Assembly (NCBI GenBank): GCA_047518005.1
Contig: JAKZRT010000166.1
Coordinates: 1 to 12,260 of the forward strand
DNA from: JAKZRT01 sp047518005
GTDB lineage: Bacteria > Pseudomonadota > Alphaproteobacteria > Rhodobacterales > Rhodobacteraceae
DNA: 12,260 nt
Direction: 5' to 3'
Shown here one piece after another: positions 5,972-12,260 of this stretch. The notes under the pieces are model-generated. The model was not told the origin of the DNA and searched no databases. It saw only the letters and a list, made by a program, of their open reading frames with translations. Made by a program: the position numbers and the translations under genes. The first letter of the stretch is position 1; each line of letters begins with the position of its first letter.

Positions 5972-7752
5972 TCCGCACCCCGCTCCGCCCCCTGGCCCGG
6001 GTCATTCGTGCCCGCGAGGCCAGCGAAAACCCCGACGTCATCGAGCGCGAGAACATCCGCGCCCGCATTGAGGCGACGCGCGACGCCTCGCGGGCCCGCG
6101 CCGAGGGCCGGCTGTTGCTGCTGGGTCTGATGTTCTTCGCGGCCTTTGCCGTCGTCGGGGCGCGCATGGGGGTTTTGGCCTCGTCCGAACCGCGCGAACC
6201 CCGTGCTGCTGTCTCGACCACCTCGATCCTGTCGCAACGCGCCGACATCGTGGACCGGCAGGGGCGCATTCTGGCCACCAATATCGGAACCTACAGCCTT
6301 TATGCCCAGCCCGGTCTGATGATCGACAGGCCGCGCGCCGCGCGCGAACTGGCCGCGGTATTTCCAGACCTCGCAGCCGACGACCTGCTGGCCAGGTTCC
6401 AGGGCAAGCGCAAGTTCCTGTGGATCAAGCGCAAACTCAGCCCCGAACAGATGCAGGCGGTGCATGATATCGGCGAACCCGGGCTTCTGTTCGGGCCGCG
6501 CGAGATGCGGCTTTACCCCAACGGTCGGCTGGCTGCGCACATCCTGGGCGGCGCGTCTTTTGGGCGCGAAGGCGTGCATTCGGCCGAAGTGATCGGTATG
6601 GCGGGGGTCGAAAAAACCTTCGACGATTATCTGCGCGACCCAGGCAACGGCGGCAAGCCGCTGACGCTGTCCATCGACCTTGGCGTCCAGGCGACGACCG
6701 AACGGGTGCTGGCCGGTGGCATAGGTCTGATGCGGGCGCGGGCTGCGGGTGCGGTGCTGATGCACGCCAAGACCGGCGAGGTTATCGCCATGGTTTCGCT
6801 GCCCGATTTCGACCCAAACGATCCGCCGCGCGGCTCCTGGACCGGTGCCGCCGAAGACGATCCGGTGTTCAACCGCATGGTTCAGGGCGTCTATGAACTG
6901 GGGTCGGTTTTCAAGACGTTTACCATCGCCCAGGCACTGGATAGCGGTCTGGTGAGCGCCGAGACGATGATCGACACCTCGGGGCCGTTGAAGTGGGGCA
7001 AATACCGCATCCGCGACTTCCACAATTACGGCAAGCGGCTGTCGGTCAGCGACGTGGTGGTCAAATCCTCCAACATCGGAGCCGCGCGCATCGCGATGCA
7101 GATCGGGCCCGAGGCGCACCGCGAATTCCTGGGCGCGCTCGGCTTTTTGCAACCGGTCGACCTGGAACTGGCCGAAGCTGCCTCGGGGCGACCGATCGTG
7201 CCGAAAAACTGGTCCGAAATCTCGACGATGACAATATCTTACGGCCACGGGCTGTCGATCAGCCCGCTGCAACTGGCGGCGGGATATGCGACCATACTGG
7301 GCGGCGGGCAGCGGATCACGCCCACGCTGTTGCCTCAGGCCGGGCCGAAGGCTGGCAACCGCGTGGTGTCCGAACACACTTCGGCGCACCTGCGGGTTAT
7401 GCTGCGCGAGGTGGTCACCAATGGCACCGCCACGCTTGGCAATGTCCAGGGCTATACGGTCGCTGGCAAGACCGGCACCGCCGACAAGCCCGACCTCAAG
7501 AACGGTGGGTATCACCAGGACAGGGTGATCGCGACGTTCGCCAGCGCCTTTCCGGCTCACGACCCGGCCTATGTTCTGGTGGTGATGCTGGACGAACCGG
7601 TTGAAACCTCGGGGCTTGAGCCGCGCCGCACCGCCGGCTGGACGGCGGTTCCGGTGGCCGCCGAGATCATTCGCCGCGTGGCCCCGTTGCTGGGCCTGAG
7701 GCCGGCGATTGAACAGGGGCGGATGATCGCGGTAACACTGAAGACGAACTGA
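5968..7752 (+). CDS. ftsI: Penicillin-binding protein 3, septal transpeptidase FtsI
   Basis: Monofunctional class B PBP of 594 residues that cross-links septal peptidoglycan together with FtsW. A basic cytoplasmic N-terminus of about 47 residues, longer than in E. coli, precedes one membrane anchor (about 48-68). The dimerisation/pedestal domain begins at RADIVDRQGRILATN (91-105), followed by the transpeptidase domain. All three active-site motifs are present: SVFK with the nucleophile Ser313 (313-316), SSN (367-369) and KTG (501-503, in VAGKTGTADKP). It is therefore expected to be active and sensitive to beta-lactams. It overlaps ftsL by 4 bases and is followed by murE after 20 bases. Confidence 0.96.
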   Translation: MIRTPLRPLARVIRAREASENPDVIERENIRARIEATRDASRARAEGRLLLLGLMFFAAFAVVGARMGVLASSEPREPRAAVSTTSILSQRADIVDRQGRILATNIGTYSLYAQPGLMIDRPRAARELAAVFPDLAADDLLARFQGKRKFLWIKRKLSPEQMQAVHDIGEPGLLFGPREMRLYPNGRLAAHILGGASFGREGVHSAEVIGMAGVEKTFDDYLRDPGNGGKPLTLSIDLGVQATTERVLAGGIGLMRARAAGAVLMHAKTGEVIAMVSLPDFDPNDPPRGSWTGAAEDDPVFNRMVQGVYELGSVFKTFTIAQALDSGLVSAETMIDTSGPLKWGKYRIRDFHNYGKRLSVSDVVVKSSNIGAARIAMQIGPEAHREFLGALGFLQPVDLELAEAASGRPIVPKNWSEISTMTISYGHGLSISPLQLAAGYATILGGGQRITPTLLPQAGPKAGNRVVSEHTSAHLRVMLREVVTNGTATLGNVQGYTVAGKTGTADKPDLKNGGYHQDRVIATFASAFPAHDPAYVLVVMLDEPVETSGLEPRRTAGWTAVPVAAEIIRRVAPLLGLRPAIEQGRMIAVTLKTN

Positions 7753-7772
7753 TCGGCAGAAGGCGGGCAACC

Positions 7773-9263
7773 ATGGCGGGCAGCGCACGAAAATCGACAC
7801 TTGCGGCCTTGGGCCTGCGCGCAAGCGACGGGCGCGAGGCGGCGATAACCGGCCTCAGCGTGGACAGCCGCAAGGTCGCGGCCGGGCATCTTTTTGTGGC
7901 CCTTCCGGGGCTTCAGGTTCACGGTGCGACCTTTATCGCAACGGTGCTGGCTCGCGGCGCTTCGGCGGTTCTGACCGACCGCGACGGCGCCGCGATGGCG
8001 CGCGAACTTCTCCGCGATGCGCGGGTGCCGGTGGTGGTTGCGCAGGATCCGCGTCAGGCGCTGGCCTTTGCCGCCGCCCTGTGGTCAGGCCGTCAGCCGG
8101 ACGCGCTGGTCGCAGTGACCGGCACCAACGGCAAAACTTCTGTGGCCACGTTCACCCGCCAGATTTGGAGCGCGCTCGGGTTCGAGGCGGCCAATATCGG
8201 CACCACCGGTGTGGAAGGCGCGTTCACCGTTGCGACCGGCCACACCACCCCCGAACCGATCTTTTTGCACCGCACGCTGGCCGACATGGCCGAAGCTGGC
8301 GTGACCCACGCCGCGATCGAGGCGTCCTCGCATGGGCTGGCCCAGCGCCGCCTTGACGGGGTGCGTCTGGACGCTGCCGGTTTCACCAATTTTACCCAGG
8401 ATCATCTGGATTATCACGACAGTTTCGATGATTATTTTGCCGCCAAACTGCGGCTCTTTGCCGATGTTCTGGGCGAGGATGGCACCGCCGTGGTCAATAT
8501 CGACGACCCGCGCAGCAGCCAAGTTGTCGATTGCTCGGACTCGCGCGGGCAGGACATTCTGACCGTCGGCCGGTCGCGCTCGGCGGCGCTGAAAATATCG
8601 GGCCAGCGCTTTGACGCCACCGGTCAGGACCTTCGGTTCGAATGGCAGGGAATGGTGTGCCAGGTCCGGCTGTCGCTGATCGGCGGTTTTCAGGCCGAAA
8701 ACGTGTTGATGGCGGCAGGTATGGCGATCGGATCTGGTGCGGCCCCCGATGATGTGTTTCGGGCGTTGCCGACGCTGACGACGGTGCGCGGGCGCATGGA
8801 ACTGGCCGCGACGCGGACCAACGGGGCGGCGGTATTCGTCGATTATGCACATACGCCCGATGCGCTGGCCACCGCGCTAAGGGCGCTCAGGCCGCATGTT
8901 CTGGGGCGGCTTATCGTGGTGTTTGGCGCCGGTGGCGACCGCGACCCCGGCAAGCGGGTGCTGATGGGGCAGGCGGCGGCGCGCTGTGCCGATCGCGCCA
9001 TCGTCACCGACGACAATCCGCGCAGCGAAGACCCGGAACTGATCCGGGCCATGGTGCGCCAGGGCTGCCCCGAGGCAACCGAGGTAGGCGACCGCGCCGA
9101 GGCGATCTTGCGCGGCGTCGATTCGCTGGCGGCGGGCGACGCACTGTTGATCGCGGGCAAAGGGCACGAAACCAGCCAGGTGGTCGGCGACGACATATTT
9201 CCGTTTGACGACCGGGAACAGGCCAGCGTCGCGGTCAGCGCTCTGGACGGTGGCCGGGCGTGA
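7773..9263 (+). CDS. murE: UDP-MurNAc-L-Ala-D-Glu:meso-diaminopimelate ligase
   Basis: ATP-dependent cytoplasmic Mur ligase, 496 residues, adding the third residue of the stem peptide. Motifs: P-loop VTGTNGKTS (115-123); HTTPE (157-161); EASSHGLAQRRLDG (183-196), which includes the invariant Glu and His; Lys225 in YFAAKLRLF as the likely carbamylated lysine; DYAHTPDAL; and GKGHE (462-466). The substrate-choosing motif is DNPR (414-417, in TDDNPRSEDP), which marks enzymes using meso-diaminopimelate rather than lysine, so the wall is of Gram-negative type. GAAGG lies about 9 bases before the ATG. It follows ftsI by 20 bases, the widest gap in the operon, and overlaps murF by 4 (GTGA). Confidence 0.96.
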   Translation: MAGSARKSTLAALGLRASDGREAAITGLSVDSRKVAAGHLFVALPGLQVHGATFIATVLARGASAVLTDRDGAAMARELLRDARVPVVVAQDPRQALAFAAALWSGRQPDALVAVTGTNGKTSVATFTRQIWSALGFEAANIGTTGVEGAFTVATGHTTPEPIFLHRTLADMAEAGVTHAAIEASSHGLAQRRLDGVRLDAAGFTNFTQDHLDYHDSFDDYFAAKLRLFADVLGEDGTAVVNIDDPRSSQVVDCSDSRGQDILTVGRSRSAALKISGQRFDATGQDLRFEWQGMVCQVRLSLIGGFQAENVLMAAGMAIGSGAAPDDVFRALPTLTTVRGRMELAATRTNGAAVFVDYAHTPDALATALRALRPHVLGRLIVVFGAGGDRDPGKRVLMGQAAARCADRAIVTDDNPRSEDPELIRAMVRQGCPEATEVGDRAEAILRGVDSLAAGDALLIAGKGHETSQVVGDDIFPFDDREQASVAVSALDGGRA

Positions 9264-10690
9264 GTGCACTCTGGTCCGGTGCCGAGGCGGCCGCGGCCAC
9301 CGGCGGCCGGTTGCGCGGCGATTTTTCCGCAACCGGGGTGTCGATCGATACGCGCTCGATCCGGGCCGGCGATATGTTCGTGGCGCTTAAGGACCAGCGC
9401 GACGGGCATGATTTCGTGGCCGACGCGTTCGCGCGCGGGGCCGCAGCGGCGCTGGTCTCGCGGGTGCCTGCGGGTCTGGACGCGGCGTGCCCGCTGTTGC
9501 TGGTCGGCGACGTGCTCACCGGGCTCGGGGCGCTGGCCCGCGCGGCGCGGGGCCGCGCGCGCACCAAAGTGGTGGCGGTGACCGGATCGGCGGGCAAAAC
9601 CTCGACCAAGGAAATGCTGCACGACATTCTGGCCGGTCAGGGCCGGACCCATGCCGCGCAGGCCAGTTTCAACAACCACCTTGGCGTGCCCCTGACCCTG
9701 GCGCGGATGCCGCGCGATGCGGAATTTGGCGTGATCGAGATCGGCACCGGCAATCCGGGCGAAATCGCACCGCTGGCCACCCTGGCCGCCCCCGATGTTG
9801 CCCTGATCACCACGGTATCGGCCGCGCATCTTGTGGCCTTCGCCGATGTGGCCGCGATTGCTGACGAGAAATCGGCGATATTCGGGGGCCTGGCACCGGG
9901 CGGCGTTGCGGTGATCAACGGCGATCTCTCGGTGACGCCGCAACTGCGTGATGCGGCCCGCCACCACGGCGCGCGCGTCGTGACATTCGGGGCGACCCAA
10001 GGCTGCACGTATCGCGCCATTTCGGTGACCCAGCACGCTGAGGCCACCGTGGTTCAGTGCGAGACACCGCAGGGGCCGCTGTTGTTCAAGATAGGCGCGG
10101 CGGGTCGGCACTTTGCCATGAACGGGCTCGGCGCGCTGGCTGCGGCCGAGGCGCTGGGCGCCGATCTGGCGCTGGCCGCCACCGAGATTGCGCCCTGGTC
10201 ACCGCCGCGGGGCCGCGGTGCGCGCGAAACGGTGCGCCTCGATCCGGTGCGCGAGAACAGCGGCCTGACCCTGATCGACGACGCCTTCAACGCCAATCCC
10301 GCCTCGATGGCCGCCGGGCTCGAAGTTCTGGCGGCAAGTGCACCGACCGGCACCGGGCGCCGCATCGCGGTGCTCGGCGATATGGCGGAACTGGGCGCGG
10401 GTGAGGCCCGGATGCACCGCGACATCGCCGCTCTGGCGTCGATCGCGGCGATTGATCTGGTTCACTGCGCCGGGCCGCGAATGCACGGCACCTGGGCCGC
10501 ACTGCCGCCCGAGAAACGCGGGCAATGGGTGCGCGACGCCGACGCGCTGGCCGCCCGGATGCGCGGTCTGATCCAGCCCGGCGATGTCATCCTTGTCAAA
10601 GGCTCGAAATCAAGCCACGTGTCCCGTGTCGTTGACGCGATCCGCAAAATGGGCCATCCGCAACTCACCGATGCAAGCGAGACCACCTAG
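9260..10690 (+). CDS. murF: UDP-MurNAc-tripeptide:D-Ala-D-Ala ligase
   Basis: Last cytoplasmic Mur ligase, 476 residues, joining D-Ala-D-Ala to the tripeptide made with MurE's product. Motifs: N-terminal SIDTRSIRAGDMFVAL (28-43); P-loop VTGSAGKTSTKE (107-118); Glu160 in VIEIG; His190 in TTVSAAHL; Lys204 in ADEKSAIF as the likely carbamylated lysine; DDAFNANPASM (340-350); LGDMAELG; and the C-terminal VKGSKSSHV (446-454). After EIG most MurF proteins have MNHPGEI or ANHxGEI; here it is TGNPGEI, an unusual variant next to the ATP and metal site, although the residues invariant in all Mur ligases appear kept. The start is GTG at 9260, overlapping the murE stop; no strong ribosome binding site is seen, so translation is probably coupled. 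mraY begins at the base after its stop. Confidence 0.95.
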   Translation: MSALWSGAEAAAATGGRLRGDFSATGVSIDTRSIRAGDMFVALKDQRDGHDFVADAFARGAAAALVSRVPAGLDAACPLLLVGDVLTGLGALARAARGRARTKVVAVTGSAGKTSTKEMLHDILAGQGRTHAAQASFNNHLGVPLTLARMPRDAEFGVIEIGTGNPGEIAPLATLAAPDVALITTVSAAHLVAFADVAAIADEKSAIFGGLAPGGVAVINGDLSVTPQLRDAARHHGARVVTFGATQGCTYRAISVTQHAEATVVQCETPQGPLLFKIGAAGRHFAMNGLGALAAAEALGADLALAATEIAPWSPPRGRGARETVRLDPVRENSGLTLIDDAFNANPASMAAGLEVLAASAPTGTGRRIAVLGDMAELGAGEARMHRDIAALASIAAIDLVHCAGPRMHGTWAALPPEKRGQWVRDADALAARMRGLIQPGDVILVKGSKSSHVSRVVDAIRKMGHPQLTDASETT

Positions 10691-11812
<1,122 letters not shown>

Positions 11813-11815
<3 letters not shown>

Positions 11816-11850
11816 ACTCTGATCCTTTTTGTATGCAAATTGGCAGTCTA
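11813..11850. repeat. Short inverted repeat at the mraY stop
   Basis: TAGACT, which includes the mraY stop codon (11813-11818), is complementary to AGTCTA at 11845-11850, with 26 bases between, including a TTTTTG run (11826-11831). The stem is too short and the loop too long for a confident terminator. Confidence 0.2.
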
Positions 11851-11951
11851 ACAATGTGGTTTTTCAATGGATGTGGAAGGCGAACGACAGCGCCAAGGAT
11901 TGCAGCCGCCCACCCAACAGGATTGGGCAAACTTTCGGCGATATTTGGCAA

Positions 11952-11996
11952 GCTCAGAAAGCTCAGAAAGCTCAGAAAGCTCAGCAAACTCGGCAG
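11952..11996. repeat. 9-bp tandem repeat (GCTCAGAAA)n
   Basis: Three perfect copies of GCTCAGAAA (11952-11960, 11961-11969, 11970-11978), a fourth with one change (GCTCAGCAA, 11979-11987) and a degenerate fifth (ACTCGGCAG, 11988-11996). Because the unit is 9 bases, all six frames stay open through it; depending on frame it reads SSE, KLR, AQK or, on the minus strand, LSE. No protein family is recognised. The repeat lies in the gene-poor stretch between mraY and the IS630-type element (11816-12119), which otherwise shows only a weak CCCAA/TTGGG hairpin near 11913-11927. Confidence 0.85.
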
Positions 11997-12118
11997 GCAG
12001 ACCGTGGAGTTCTTTGACGCTAGCGCAAAAATCTGATCGCGTCTCCGAATTTACCCTAGCTTTATCCCGCATTTCCCAAGTATCGTCGATATTCAGTGCG
12101 GCGAGAAGGCGATTCTGC

Positions 12119-12260
12119 TATAATACCAACGGTCATTGATCAGAACCCATGCGCCCATTTGCGCATGCCGAGGGACATGATCTTCCATGGTTGGTCGATG
12201 AGGTTGTTCCAGGCTTGGCAGCACAGCGCGACGATGTCTTCGTAGGATTTGAAGATCCGG
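12119..12260 (-). mobile_element. IS630-family insertion sequence, 3' end
   Basis: The transposase C-terminus (12140-12260) is followed by about 20 bases, after which host-like sequence resumes. IS630/Tc1-type elements insert at TA. Two TA dinucleotides at 12119-12122 (CTATAATACC) are candidates for the target, with the element's terminal repeat starting AATACCAACGGTCATTGA or close to it. The other end is outside the window, so the exact boundary is not fixed. Confidence 0.65.
12140..12260 (-). CDS. IS630-family transposase, C-terminal part (runs off the window)
   Basis: Reading leftward from the window edge, the frame gives 39 residues and a stop at plus 12140-12142. The sequence contains SYEDIVALCCQAWNNLI followed by a conserved end with SLGMRKWAHGF. 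The pattern 'YxxIxxxCCxAWNxLIxQPxxIxSIGxRxWA' is the well-known C-terminus of IS630-type DDE transposases. The catalytic DDE residues lie beyond the window. Transcription runs toward mraY, so readthrough would be antisense to the end of the dcw operon. Confidence 0.8.
   Translation of the reverse strand, partial: RIFKSYEDIVALCCQAWNNLIDQPWKIMSLGMRKWAHGF

Noticed and set aside
5803..7824. 673-residue ORF on the minus strand opposite ftsL and ftsI
   Set aside because: It is the antisense of well-supported ftsI and ftsL in GC-rich DNA; the His/Gln/Arg-rich product is typical of a shadow frame.
8843..10111. 422-residue minus-strand ORF opposite murE and murF
   Set aside because: Antisense shadow of two genes with complete catalytic motifs.
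11867..12139. 90-residue ORF containing SSE repeats between mraY and the IS
   Set aside because: It owes its openness to the 9-bp tandem repeat, has no ribosome binding site or recognisable domain, and its last codons and stop lie inside the IS630 terminal sequence.

Overview
The window looks like a chromosomal stretch from a GC-rich alphaproteobacterium, most likely Rhodobacterales (Roseobacter/Rhodobacter type). The evidence is the gene order mraZ-rsmH-ftsL-ftsI-murE-murF-mraY, the short alphaproteobacterial DUF1127 protein, the style of the UvrD-family helicase, and the protein sequences themselves. No species can be named from the sequence alone.

Layout, left to right. (1) Positions 1-137 are the 3' end of an IS5-family (IS903-like) insertion sequence. 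It sits directly against a decapitated GH19 chitinase/endolysin gene (138-419), of which only the end of the catalytic domain and a peptidoglycan-binding-like tail survive. (2) A complete UvrD/PcrA-family DNA helicase follows (492-2858). (3) A convergent DUF1127 gene lies on the minus strand (3006-3227), separated from the helicase by a probable two-way terminator. (4) A long gene-free stretch (3228-4122) is rich in structure. It holds a CU-rich hairpin leader on the DUF1127 side, a two-copy MraZ-box-like repeat, paired GAATTC-containing blocks, and a set of three stem-loops ending in a terminator-like hairpin just before mraZ. The last item has the position and shape expected of the UpsM leader RNA known in Rhodobacter. 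(5) The division and cell wall (dcw) operon occupies 4123-11815 with overlapping or nearly touching genes. (6) After mraY there are about 300 bases without a convincing gene, carrying a 9-bp tandem repeat. Then the 3' end of an IS630-family transposase enters from the right on the minus strand (12140-12260).

How the genes work together. MraZ is the operon's own DNA-binding regulator. RsmH methylates 16S rRNA. FtsL and FtsI belong to the septal divisome. MurE and MurF add meso-diaminopimelate and D-Ala-D-Ala to the UDP-MurNAc peptide, and MraY moves the product onto the lipid carrier to make lipid I. The usual next genes (murD, ftsW, murG, murC) are not in the window; an IS630-type element lies where murD would be expected.

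I do not see a novel multi-gene system. The most interesting parts are the non-coding region before mraZ, the two IS junctions (one clearly gene-disrupting, the other placed inside or at the end of the dcw cluster), and the small repeats around them.
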